A stretch of 37,663 nucleotides of DNA from Opitutia bacterium (GTDB taxonomy: Bacteria > Verrucomicrobiota > Verrucomicrobiia > Opitutales > Opitutaceae): assembly GCA_016199925.1 (NCBI GenBank), contig JACQFT010000036.1, forward strand, positions 1 through 37,663, given 5' to 3'. The notes beneath the pieces were generated by a model. That model had not been told where the DNA came from, ran no database searches, and saw only the letters and a list, made by a program, of their open reading frames with translations. Positions 27,376 to 34,579 of this stretch are shown here, in pieces. The translations under genes were made by a program, and so were the position numbers. Each line of letters starts with the position of its first letter. The first letter of the stretch is position 1.

Positions 27376-27416
27376 GCACGCGTCTCGCGTGCTGGGGCCG
27401 GCGTCTCGCCGGCCCC
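27376..27416. repeat. two perfect hairpins in tandem, both with TCT loop
   Basis: GCACGCG-TCT-CGCGTGC (27376-27392) is followed after one base by GGGGCCGGCG-TCT-CGCCGGCCCC (27394-27416). Stems of 7 and 10 bp are perfect and the loops identical. It lies 130 bp after the Sel1 gene, so it may stop its transcript or be a REP-type unit. Confidence 0.55.
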
Positions 27417-27476
27417 TCCGGGAATCCCCGGCGGGACTCCGAGGACAGCCCGCGAGACGCGGACCCTCCCCGAGAA

Positions 27477-27494
27477 AAAAGGCGTCCGCCTTTT
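27477..27494. terminator. rho-independent-like terminator
   Basis: AAAAGGCG-TC-CGCCTTTT: an 8-bp stem with A-rich and T-rich flanks, so it could act in both directions. It sits between the Sel1 gene and the lipoprotein gene. Confidence 0.5.
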
Positions 27495-27597
27495 GCGCGA
27501 ACCTCAATCGGTCTCGATTTTTGAGCGCGCCTGCCGGCCCGGGCGCCCAGCGGTTTTCCCTTTTGCCACCCTTCCACCCGACGCCCATCGTGGCCGG

Positions 27598-28098
27598 ATG
27601 CTGCGCAGTCTTTTCGTCGTCGTCCTCATCGGCCTCCTCGCCGGCTGCGCCAAGCCCGTCCTGCCCGATCTCGTCGTGCGCGCCGGCACCAGCGAAGACC
27701 TCGCCACCTTTCGCTCCGACCTCGCGGCGCGCTTCACCGCGCAGGAACTCGAGCCCTTCGACACCGCGATCCAAGAGCTGAAGCTCGACGCCATGAACCG
27801 CAACGTCGCCCCCGCCTCCGCCCGCGAGGCCGACACGCTCGCCGCCGTCAACGGCAAGACCGTGCACGACACCCTAGTCCTCGGCTGGCGCGCCCGCCGC
27901 GAACGCCTCCTCCGCGAAATCGCCCTCTTCACCGCGATGCACGAGCGCGACCTCCAGCTCCAAAAAGAAAACGGCCCCGACACGACACAGACCGTTCTCA
28001 ACCGAATCCAGAACGAGGAAGACATCCTCTCCCGCCTCCAGCACGACCTCGCCGACGCCAACACCCGCCTCACCACTTGGGCCGCCCCGCCCCGGTGA
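27598..28098 (+). CDS. small lipoprotein, function unknown
   Basis: A 166-residue protein starting at ATG 27598 with a lipoprotein signal (MLRSLFVVVLIGLLAGC; lipobox LAGC, Cys 17). The mature part is charged and mostly helical, with a coiled-coil-like C-terminal half (RRERLLREIALFTAMHERDL, QNEEDILSRLQHDLADA). No known domain recognised. The track ORF starts 35 codons too early, inside the terminator region. Confidence 0.75.
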   Translation: MLRSLFVVVLIGLLAGCAKPVLPDLVVRAGTSEDLATFRSDLAARFTAQELEPFDTAIQELKLDAMNRNVAPASAREADTLAAVNGKTVHDTLVLGWRARRERLLREIALFTAMHERDLQLQKENGPDTTQTVLNRIQNEEDILSRLQHDLADANTRLTTWAAPPR

Positions 28099-28254
28099 AA
28101 GAGCAATCCGTGTGAAGGGTGCAACCCGCAGTCACCTCCGATTCTGTTTCCAAAGGTCGACCCCACATTTTCCGACCCCGGATGCCACGGATGTTCACGG
28201 ATTCAGATTCCGTGTTTCCGCTCTTCCGTCATTCCGCGATTTTTCTGCCCCGCC

Positions 28255-28345
28255 TGACTCCTGAATTCTGGATTCTGGATTCTGACTCCTGACTCCTGAA
28301 TTTTGACTCCTGGATTCTGGATTCTGACTCCTGGATTCTGGATTC
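28255..28345. repeat. 7-bp minisatellite, 13 units
   Basis: Thirteen contiguous heptamers drawn from TGACTCC, TGGATTC, TGAATTC and TGAATTT (consensus TGRNTYC), for example TGGATTCTGGATTCTGACTC. The array is AT-richer than its surroundings and ends 6 bp from the sixA stop codon. The reverse-strand ORF 28203-28427 translating it is not a gene. Confidence 0.85.
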
Positions 28346-28351
28346 CCAAGT

Positions 28352-28813
28352 CTACACCACCTCCGGCGAGATCAGCCAGCGCACGACCCAGCCCGACTCT
28401 TTGCGGTCGAGGCGCATCACGGCGCATTTTTTGAAGACGAAGCTCACCGGTTCTTCCTTGCCCGTCACGAGCAGACTCGCGAGCGCGCTCAGATGCGGCT
28501 CGTGTCCGACGAGCATCACCGGGTGCCGCGTGCCGTTCAGCCGTTTCGCCATCACCTTCGGGTCATCCTCCGGGCGCAGTGCCGCCACCACGAAAGGCTC
28601 CGCCGACAAACGCAACACGCCCGCCAGCCGCTCCGCCGTGTCCTGCGCGCGCAGCAGCGGGCTGTGCCAGACCTCCTCCGCCTCGACCGCGTCCGCTTTG
28701 CGCAGCGTCGCGCCGATCTCGCGGATTTGCGCGATGCCCTTGCCGCTCAACGGCCGCACGGCGTCGTCTTCGCCCCCGAGTGCGTGCGCGTGCCTGACCA
28801 GATAAAGATGCAT
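28352..28813 (-). CDS. sixA: phosphohistidine phosphatase SixA
   Basis: Histidine phosphatase of 153 residues of the SixA branch, which removes phosphate from phosphohistidine domains such as those of phosphorelay or PTS-type proteins. The start at 28813 gives MHLYLVRHAHALGGEDD with the catalytic RH motif (His 8), then HSPLLRAQDTAERL and the second active-site block VMLVGHEPHLSALASLL. The track start 52 codons upstream adds a tail without family similarity. It is divergent from the HD-domain gene at 29053. Confidence 0.9.
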   Translation of the reverse strand: MHLYLVRHAHALGGEDDAVRPLSGKGIAQIREIGATLRKADAVEAEEVWHSPLLRAQDTAERLAGVLRLSAEPFVVAALRPEDDPKVMAKRLNGTRHPVMLVGHEPHLSALASLLVTGKEEPVSFVFKKCAVMRLDRKESGWVVRWLISPEVV

Positions 28814-29015
28814 CCCGGTCACCGTAGCGCGAAACCCCGCGCCGACAAGCCGCGGAAGCCTGACCACGGACGACCCAGGCCGTCGCGGATTCAGCTTCGT
28901 CTTCGCAAACCGCCGGGCGCACTCCGCGCGATCCGTGGCCACCTCCGGCCCCGACTCCGTCGCCGCCACTTTCCGCCGCGCACCGCTCCCGCGCTTGCCA
29001 GCACGACCGCTCTGC

Positions 29016-29043
29016 TGAATTCTGGATTCTGCCTCCTGCAGCC
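29016..29043. repeat. short heptamer array, 4 units
   Basis: TGAATTC TGGATTC TGCCTCC TGCAGCC continue the heptamer family of 28255-28345. They end 9 bp before the HD-domain gene start, so they form part of its leader. Confidence 0.65.
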
Positions 29044-29052
29044 TTTCCTTCC

Positions 29053-29598
29053 ATGACTCTCCCCACCAAAGAAGCCGCGACCGCTCTCCTCCACCAGCAC
29101 GTCAACGACGCCTACCAGCGGCAGCACGCCGTCATGGTCGCCACGGCGATGGAGGGTTACGCGGCCGTCTACGGCGAAGACCCGCTGCTCTGGCATCTCA
29201 CCGGTTTGCTGCACGACCTCGACTACGAGGAGCATCCGGCCGCGCATCCCGGCCCGTCGCTCGGCTGGTTCCGGGACTGGGGTTACCCGCCCGAGTTCAT
29301 CCACGCCGTCGAGGCGCACGCCTACGGCTACCACGAATTCAAGACGCTGCCGGAAACGAAGCTCGCGGCGGCGCTGCTCGCCTGCGACGAGATCAGCGGG
29401 ATATTCTACGCCTACCGGAAAATGAATCCCGTGCCCTACGGCCAGATGAAAGCCAGCTCGATCAAGAAAAAATTCAAGGAGCCCTCCTTCGCCGCGAAGA
29501 TCGACCGTTCGGTCATCCAACTCGGCTGCGACCGCCTCGGGGTCGATCTCGACGCGCACATCGCGAACCTCATCCGGTTTCTCGCCCCGCTGCCTTAG
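29053..29598 (+). CDS. HD-domain metal-dependent hydrolase
   Basis: A 181-residue HD-superfamily protein of the small HDIG type. The HD pair is H54-D55 in LTGLLHDLDYEEHP; an upstream metal His is in the HAVMVATAMEG helix, and HAVEAHAYGYHE and LLACDEISG supply further ligands. Such proteins are predicted phosphohydrolases acting on nucleotides, but the substrate is unknown. Start ATG at 29053, without a Shine-Dalgarno sequence; heptamer repeats lie just upstream. Confidence 0.88.
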   Translation: MTLPTKEAATALLHQHVNDAYQRQHAVMVATAMEGYAAVYGEDPLLWHLTGLLHDLDYEEHPAAHPGPSLGWFRDWGYPPEFIHAVEAHAYGYHEFKTLPETKLAAALLACDEISGIFYAYRKMNPVPYGQMKASSIKKKFKEPSFAAKIDRSVIQLGCDRLGVDLDAHIANLIRFLAPLP

Positions 29599-29712
29599 TC
29601 GGCCGTCGCGATCTTAGCTCACTCGCTGTGCCGGTCTCGCCACCGCATCGGCCTGGCCGGCCCGGTGGCTTTGCCGTTGCGGCAGGCCCGCCGCGGACGC
29701 AGCATCCGGTCC

Positions 29713-30090
29713 ATGAGCGAACCGAAAGAATATCCGTATGTCACGCGGCTCAACGTTCAGTTTCAGCCGCTCGAGTTGATCGACGAAGGCGCGTTGTCCG
29801 CCGCGTGCGCGCACCGATGGTTCAACCAGACGCTGTGCGAGGTCAACGAATCCGTGGTGCGCGTCGGCGTGGTCGAGGGCGAATACCACTGGCACAAGCA
29901 CGACGATGACGACGAGTTCTTCTACGTCGTCGAGGGCCTTTTCCACATCGATCTCGAAGGCCGCACCATCACGCTCGCACCGCGTCAGGGAGTCGTGATC
30001 CCCAAAGGCGTCATGCACCGCCCGCGCGCGCCACAGCGCACCGTCATCCTGATGGTCGAGACCAAGGGCATCGTGCCCACGGGCAACTGA
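29713..30090 (+). CDS. cupin-domain protein
   Basis: A 125-residue single cupin. The metal site is visible as H59, H61 or H63 and E68 in EYHWHKHDDDDEFFYVVEG and H102 in VVIPKGVMHRPRA. Starts at ATG 29713 (MSEPKEYPYV); the track start adds 16 unlikely residues. Typical for small isomerase- or dioxygenase-like cupins of unknown substrate. It lies 114 bp after the HD-domain gene. Confidence 0.88.
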   Translation: MSEPKEYPYVTRLNVQFQPLELIDEGALSAACAHRWFNQTLCEVNESVVRVGVVEGEYHWHKHDDDDEFFYVVEGLFHIDLEGRTITLAPRQGVVIPKGVMHRPRAPQRTVILMVETKGIVPTGN

Positions 30091-30131
30091 TCGACCGCGC
30101 GGTGCAGCACCGCAGGCTGCCGTTTCGCTTC

Positions 30132-30158
30132 ATCCGTGCGATCCGTGAAATCCGTGGT
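30132..30158. repeat. 9-bp tandem repeat (ATCCGTGNN x3)
   Basis: ATCCGTGCG ATCCGTGAA ATCCGTGGT, three units in the cupin-engB gap. On the other strand it reads CACGGATTTCACGGATCGCA, a type of intergenic repeat often mis-translated as a TDFTD-like peptide (seen here in ORF 29985-30914). Confidence 0.6.
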
Positions 30159-30278
30159 CAATTCCGGGCCTTTGTCCGTCGTGGCGCTTTCGTGGCCCGG
30201 CTCTTTCGGACGAAAACTTCCGGCAAACAATAGTTCGCTACCGGCGCGAAGTGGGTTTCTGTTGGGGGCCCGCTTCCG

Positions 30279-30998
30279 ATGAAAATCCACACCGCCGCCT
30301 TCGCTGTCAGTGCGCCCAACCTGGCGCTGTGCCCGCCGGCCCGGCTCCCGGAGTTCGCGTTCATCGGCCGCTCCAACGTCGGCAAGTCGTCGCTCATCAA
30401 CCTGCTCACGGGCAAGAAGGACCTCGCCCGCGTCTCCGACCTGCCGGGCAAGACGAAGCTCATCAATTTTTTCACGATCAACTCGGCGTGGACGCTCGTC
30501 GACCTGCCGGGCTACGGCTACGCCAAGGTCGCGAAGACCGACCGGCAGGAGTTCAGCACCGCCGTGCGCACGTTCCTCCGCGAGCGTCCGTCGCTCGTCC
30601 ACACCTTCGTGCTGATCGATTCGCGCCATGAGCCGCAGGAGATGGACCTGAAGTTCGTCCATTGGATCGGCAGCAGCGGCCGGCCCTTCGCGCTCGTCTT
30701 CACCAAAATCGACAAACAGTCCGCGCAGGTCTCGCGCAACCGCATCGACCAGTTCCGCGCGGCGATGGCCGGGACGATGGATTTCCGGCCGCCCGTCTTC
30801 GCCAGCTCGGCCACGACCAAGGCCGGCCGCGACGACATCCTCTCGTTCATCACCAAGAGTCTCCCCGACAAGAAAACCGCGAGTGACTTCACCGTCGCCG
30901 CCATGATGACCCACCAGGACCGCGGCCCGGACACGCCGCGCGAGACGTCGGACTGGGACACCGAACCCGTCGACGGCGAAGAAGAATCCGCCGGGTAA
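30279..30998 (+). CDS. engB: ribosome biogenesis GTPase EngB/YsxC
   Basis: Essential GTPase for large-subunit assembly. The 239-residue protein has G1 GRSNVGKSS (from 30), the switch region LPGKTKLINFF, G3 DLPGYG (75) and G4 TKID (142-145). A C-terminal acidic, disordered tail of about 35 residues (DTPRETSDWDTEPVDGEEES) extends past the usual end of about 200 residues. Start ATG at 30279; no clear Shine-Dalgarno sequence. Confidence 0.95.
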   Translation: MKIHTAAFAVSAPNLALCPPARLPEFAFIGRSNVGKSSLINLLTGKKDLARVSDLPGKTKLINFFTINSAWTLVDLPGYGYAKVAKTDRQEFSTAVRTFLRERPSLVHTFVLIDSRHEPQEMDLKFVHWIGSSGRPFALVFTKIDKQSAQVSRNRIDQFRAAMAGTMDFRPPVFASSATTKAGRDDILSFITKSLPDKKTASDFTVAAMMTHQDRGPDTPRETSDWDTEPVDGEEESAG

Positions 30999-31149
30999 CT
31001 CTCACGCACGCCGGGCCGCAAGACCGCAGAGGCAGAGATCGCGGAAGCGCCGAAGCGCGGAAAAGGCGGAACCGTTCTCCGATCCGCGGTGCTGCATTCC
31101 GGGCCCTCAGCGCTAGACTATCAGCTCTCAGCTTTCCCCTCCCACTCCC

Positions 31150-31428
31150 ATCTCCGCCCATCCCGATCTTCCCCTGTGCGCCGGCTGCGGCCGTTGCTGC
31201 CATCTGGTGGTCGAGTTGCGCGCGGGCGACGTCGTTGAGGAAAAATTTGTCGTCGAGCACGACGGCGTGCGCTGCATGGACCAACGCGGCAACGGCGCGT
31301 GCGTCGCGCTCGATGCCGCCACGATGCTCTGCACGATCTACGAGTCGCGCCCGCAGACCTGCCGCGATTTCACCCGCGGGGAGAGCCTCTGCCGGCGCAT
31401 CCTCGGCCGGCCTGCGCCGGCGGTTTGA
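31150..31428 (+). CDS. small YkgJ-like cysteine-cluster protein, unusual start
   Basis: The track lists this from GTG at 31207, but that would cut off the key motif CAGCGRCCH (31177-31203), which is in frame just upstream. The family then continues with VVEHDGVRCMDQRGNGACVAL, LCTIYESRPQTCRDF and LCRRIL. The frame is open back to a TAG at 31114, yet contains no ATG, GTG or TTG before the motif. An ATC at 31150 (then SAHPDLPLCAGCG) or CTG at 31174 are the only likely starts. So either a rare start codon is used or the start was lost. About 92 residues. It is the second YkgJ-type protein in the window. Confidence 0.72.
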   Translation: MSAHPDLPLCAGCGRCCHLVVELRAGDVVEEKFVVEHDGVRCMDQRGNGACVALDAATMLCTIYESRPQTCRDFTRGESLCRRILGRPAPAV

Positions 31429-31804
31429 CGATCGGGCGGACGCGTCCCCGCCGCCCGGCTTTCCGGTTTGGTTTCGTAAGTGTTGGCCAACGCGCTGCGC
31501 GCCAAACCGCGCGCCAGCGCGCTGACCCACGGGGGAATCGTTGGCGCGGGCAAACCGCAAAGCCCTGCTCCCTGCCGCGCCGTCGGGGTCGCGCCCGACC
31601 TCCCAAGCCGCCACCGCACCCGGCGGACCGCCGGTCGCTTTGGGCCCGCGTTTCCCCCGCCGCGCTTTTTTCCAGAAAGGGATTGAGCCGGTTCCGGCGA
31701 CAGTGCAGCTTTTTTGCAACCCCGCCCCGTGATCGGCCACGAACACCGCTCACCTCCGGCCTGTTTCTGTTCCGCCCCACCCGATCCACCCCACCCGATC
31801 CCTC
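31429..31804. other. intergenic region, no gene seen
   Basis: About 380 bp between the small YkgJ-like gene and the HD-domain gene. It contains the palindrome GTTGGCCAAC near 31483 and a 14-bp tandem pair (CCCCACCCGATCC repeated) near 31775-31802. All ORFs across it lack recognisable homology. I saw no RNA gene. Confidence 0.5.
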
Positions 31805-31814
31805 CCTCCGGAGG
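31805..31814 (+). promoter_or_regulatory. strong Shine-Dalgarno sequence inside a palindrome
   Basis: CCTCCGGAGG is a perfect palindrome whose right half (GGAGG) lies 8 nt before the HD-gene ATG at 31823. It is one of few strong ribosome-binding sites in the window. Its self-complementarity could hide it by pairing within or between messages. Confidence 0.5.
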
Positions 31815-31822
31815 AACTCCGC

Positions 31823-32659
31823 ATGCTCAACGCCCAACACTTGGTCATCGAAAATTTCACCGCGAGTCTCGAGACCGCCTACCGCCGGACCTACGGGCTC
31901 TTAAAACCCGAGCATGGCACGGTGATTTCCTGGGCCGGCCGCCTCGCGCTCGAAAACATCGGCAACTCCGACATGCTTTACCACGACGTCGAGCACACCA
32001 TGCTCGTGACCGCCGTCGGCCAGGAAATTCTCATCGGCAAACACCTCTCCGAGGGCGGCGTCAGCCCGCACGACTGGCTGAATTTCATGCTCGCGCTCCT
32101 GTTTCACGACATCGGTTACGTCCGCGGCGTCTGCCGCCAGGACGCCCATCCGAACTACGCAACCGGCGCCGGCAGCGAGTCCGTCGTGCTCCCCGAAGGC
32201 AGCACCGACGCCGCACTCACGCCCTACCACGTCAGCCGCAGCCAACTCTTCGTGCGCGAGCGTTTCGGCGGCCGCGTGATGGTCGACCTCGATGTCGAAT
32301 CCATCTGCTCGTTCGTCGAGATGACGCGTTTCCCGCCGCCGCAGAAACCCGAATACCAGCCGACCAACACTTACGCCGGTCTGGTGCGCGCCGCGGATTT
32401 CATCGGCCAGCTCGGCGACCCGAACTACCTGCGCAAGATTCCCGCGCTCTACTACGAGTTCGAGCAGCTCGGCATGAACGCCAAACTCGGCTACAAGCAC
32501 CCCGACCACATGCGCAAGGGCTACGCCGGGTTTTTCTGGAACGTCGTGCAGCCGTATATCCCCGACGCGCTCAAATATCTCCGCGCCACCGTCGAGGGCA
32601 AACAGTGGATCGCCAACCTCCAGTCGCAGGTCTTCGAGGTCGAGCACGCCCCCAAGTAA
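31823..32659 (+). CDS. HD-domain phosphohydrolase, 278 residues
   Basis: A larger HD-superfamily protein. Ligands are visible as H54 and H58 in DMLYHDVEHTML and the HD pair H95-D96 in LLFHDIGYVRGVCRQDAHPN; the later LVRAADFIGQLGD gives the final Asp. The layout resembles HD phosphohydrolases of cyanobacteria and other environmental bacteria that lack a known substrate. It is preceded by a strong Shine-Dalgarno sequence. It is not fused to any signalling domain. Confidence 0.85.
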   Translation: MLNAQHLVIENFTASLETAYRRTYGLLKPEHGTVISWAGRLALENIGNSDMLYHDVEHTMLVTAVGQEILIGKHLSEGGVSPHDWLNFMLALLFHDIGYVRGVCRQDAHPNYATGAGSESVVLPEGSTDAALTPYHVSRSQLFVRERFGGRVMVDLDVESICSFVEMTRFPPPQKPEYQPTNTYAGLVRAADFIGQLGDPNYLRKIPALYYEFEQLGMNAKLGYKHPDHMRKGYAGFFWNVVQPYIPDALKYLRATVEGKQWIANLQSQVFEVEHAPK

Positions 32660-32697
32660 AGATCCGCGGAGAATTCGCGGCGACCGCCGCCCGTCGG

Positions 32698-32828
32698 TGC
32701 GAGCCCGTGTGCTCGCGCCTCTGTCCGCTTGCGGGAGCGAGCGTGCTCGCGCCCCTGCCGCCTGTGGGAGTGAGCTTGCTCGCGACCCTGCCGTCTGCGG
32801 GAGCGAGCGTGCTCGCGACTCCTCCGCC
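32698..32828. repeat. 33-bp REP-like tandem array, 4 units
   Basis: Units start near 32700, 32733, 32766 and 32799 (period 33 bp), each with GGGAGCGAGCGTGCTCGCG or a variant and a GCGAGC-GT-GCTCGC-type dyad. The third unit, TGTGGGAGTGAGCTTGCTCG, resembles the well-known Pseudomonas REP sequence. The array lies between the HD gene and the rsmH-like gene. Confidence 0.8.
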
Positions 32829-32968
32829 GTCGGCCGCGACCCAGCTCTCCCCCGCCCCCTCCTCGCCAAGTCCGGCCGGAGCACCCTCCGGAAATTCGCC
32901 CCGGCCGAGCAGAATTTTTCTCGCGCCCGGCTTGCGGACCGCCGGGGCACCGCCGAGACTCTCCGCCG

Positions 32969-34084
32969 ATGCCCGCCCCCGACTCCCCCGCGCCCCCGCC
33001 GCCCACGCCGGCTGACCCCGCAGCCTCCGCGCCCCACCGCCGCCGCCCCCGTTACGCCGGCAAGAATCCGCGCCGCTTCGCCGAGAAATACAAGGAGCTC
33101 GACGCCGGGCGCTACGCCGGCGACGTCGCCAAAGTCGTCGCCTCCGGCAAGACCCCCGCGGGCAGTCACCGCCCGATCATGGTCGGTGAGATTCTCGCCG
33201 CCCTCGCGCTCCAGCCCGGCGAAACCGCCGTCGATTGCACGCTCGGCTACGGCGGCCACGCCCGCGAATTGCTCGCGCACGTCGCGCCGCCGGGAGCCGC
33301 CGCGCGCGGCCGGCTCGTCGCCCTCGACGTCGATCCGCTCGAGCTGCCGAAGACCGTCGCGCGCCTGCGTGCCGCCGGCTGGGGCGAAGATACTTTCACC
33401 GCAGTGCGCAGCAATTTCGCCGGCCTGCCCCGCGTGCTCGCGTCGCTCGGTCTCGCCGGCGCCGACGCCGTCCTCGCCGATCTCGGCGTCTCCTCGATGC
33501 AACTCGACGACCCGGCGCGCGGCTTCACCTTCAAGGCCGACGGGCCGCTCGACCTGCGCCTCAATCCCCAACGCGCGCCCTCCGCCGCCGCCTGGCTCGC
33601 GCGCGCCTCCGTGGCCGATCTCGCCGCCGCGCTCGCCGAAAACTCCGACGAGCCGCACGCTGACGCCCTCGCCCGCGAACTCGCGGCCCGCCGTGCCCAC
33701 CCGCCGTTCGCGCGCACGCGCCAGCTCGCCGACGCCGTCCGCGATATTCTCGCGGCGCTGCCGAAGCCCGTGCGCGATCCCGCCGCCGTCGACCTGACCG
33801 TGCGCCGCGTTTTCCAGGCGCTGCGCATCGCGGTGAACGACGAGTTTGGCGCGCTCGACACGTTGCTGCGCCAACTGCCCGCCTGCCTCAAACCCGGCGG
33901 CCGCGTCGCCCTCCTCACCTTTCATTCCGGCGAAGACCGCCGCGTGAAACACGCCTTCCGCGACGGTGTGCGCCGCGGCCTCTACGCGGCGGCGAGCGAG
34001 GAGATCGTCAAGGCCGGCCTCGCCGAGCTCCGCGCCAATCCCCGCAGCGCCGCCGCCAAACTCCGCTGGGCCGTGCGCGCGTGA
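32969..34084 (+). CDS. RsmH-like SAM-dependent methyltransferase
   Basis: A 371-residue protein clearly of the RsmH (MraW) fold, whose canonical members methylate N4 of C1402 in 16S rRNA. Seen: HRPIMVGEIL, VDCTLGYGGHARELL (SAM site; usually GGHS), LADLGVSSMQLDDPARGF, DGPLDLRLN, RRVFQALRIAVNDEFGAL and LTFHSGEDRRVKHAF (usually FHSLEDR). Differences: a Pro-rich basic N-terminal extension of about 65 residues, no YGEE/ARRIA block (replaced by AENSDEPHADALAR), and the end reads RSAAAKLRWAVRA. It is not next to ftsL, mraZ or murE. It may be a second, divergent RsmH paralogue rather than the housekeeping enzyme. Confidence 0.82.
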   Translation: MPAPDSPAPPPPTPADPAASAPHRRRPRYAGKNPRRFAEKYKELDAGRYAGDVAKVVASGKTPAGSHRPIMVGEILAALALQPGETAVDCTLGYGGHARELLAHVAPPGAAARGRLVALDVDPLELPKTVARLRAAGWGEDTFTAVRSNFAGLPRVLASLGLAGADAVLADLGVSSMQLDDPARGFTFKADGPLDLRLNPQRAPSAAAWLARASVADLAAALAENSDEPHADALARELAARRAHPPFARTRQLADAVRDILAALPKPVRDPAAVDLTVRRVFQALRIAVNDEFGALDTLLRQLPACLKPGGRVALLTFHSGEDRRVKHAFRDGVRRGLYAAASEEIVKAGLAELRANPRSAAAKLRWAVRA

Positions 34085-34148
34085 GGCTCGCGCGCTAGAC
34101 TGCCCCGGCCGACGAAGCCCGGCGCAGCGCGGCGCCCCAGTCTGAGTT

Positions 34149-34190
34149 CCGGGCGGGAGCACGCGGGCTGAAGCACCGCGCTCCGCCCGG
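34149..34190. terminator. long hairpin after the rsmH-like gene
   Basis: CCGGGCGGGAGC pairs with GCTCCGCCCGG (one bulge) around an inner GCGG/CCGC stem. It sits 65 bp after the rsmH-like stop. There is no T-tract. The 285-bp gap also contains CCGGCG/CGCCGG and then leader repeat copy B. Confidence 0.4.
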
Positions 34191-34333
34191 GCAACAGTGG
34201 CGGCCCGGGGGGAAGCACAGTCGCCGCCTTCGACCGGCGGCACACGCCGGCTGCGGGCCTCGCGCCGCAATTTGCCATCGCCAATCCGTCGGCCCGCTCC
34301 GAATTTCTCCGCGCCCCCACCGCCCGCAACGAT

Positions 34334-34579
34334 CCTCGGAGCAAGTCCCGAGACTTTCAGCCAAACCCCATGCAATTCACGACCCTCACGCCGCCTTGGC
34401 AGGATTCTGCTGGCCAGCAGAGTGTCGTCCGCCGGGCTCCGACCTGGTGGGACGACCTCCGTGTCGTCCGCCGTGGCGTCCGCCGTATTCATCGCCGGAC
34501 CACGGACCGGACGGAGCCGGTCCCTCCCTTCCCAGCAAAGCCGAAGCGAACCTCGGCGTATCGGACCTATTACTTATGA
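34334..34579 (+). repeat. interspersed leader repeat, copy B (upstream of PLP decarboxylase)
   Basis: Longest copy. Order: CCTCGGAGCAAGTCCCGAG hairpin-like start, then ATGCAATTCACGACC at 34370, TCTGCTGGCCAGCAGA (perfect 16-bp palindrome), GGACGACCTCCGTGTCGTCC, GGACCGGACGGAGCCGGTCC, then GTATCGGACC and the ATG of the next gene. A 69-codon ORF from 34370 (MQFTTLTPPWQD) ends in TGA that overlaps the decarboxylase ATG (34576-34579, ATGA). That ORF is listed in the track but is built of repeat sequence. Confidence 0.85.

Noticed and set aside
28255-28345. CRISPR array
   Set aside because: Units are 7 bp with no spacers. The 33-bp array at 32698 also has no unique spacers, and no cas genes are present.
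30132-30158. regulatory direct repeats of engB
   Set aside because: The ATCCGTGNN units look like a common dispersed intergenic repeat and lie over 120 bp upstream, so no operator is claimed.
31429-31804. tRNA or small RNA in the gap
   Set aside because: Short palindromes only; no cloverleaf, no T-loop sequence and no terminator were seen.
31901-34492. 863-residue minus-strand ORF
   Set aside because: Antisense to the HD and rsmH-like genes and through a repeat array; no motif.
34370-34579. 69-residue protein MQFTTLTPPWQD... as an ordinary gene
   Set aside because: It is made entirely of the interspersed repeat, and the equivalent block is read in another frame in copy C. Treated as a repeat with a possible upstream ORF.
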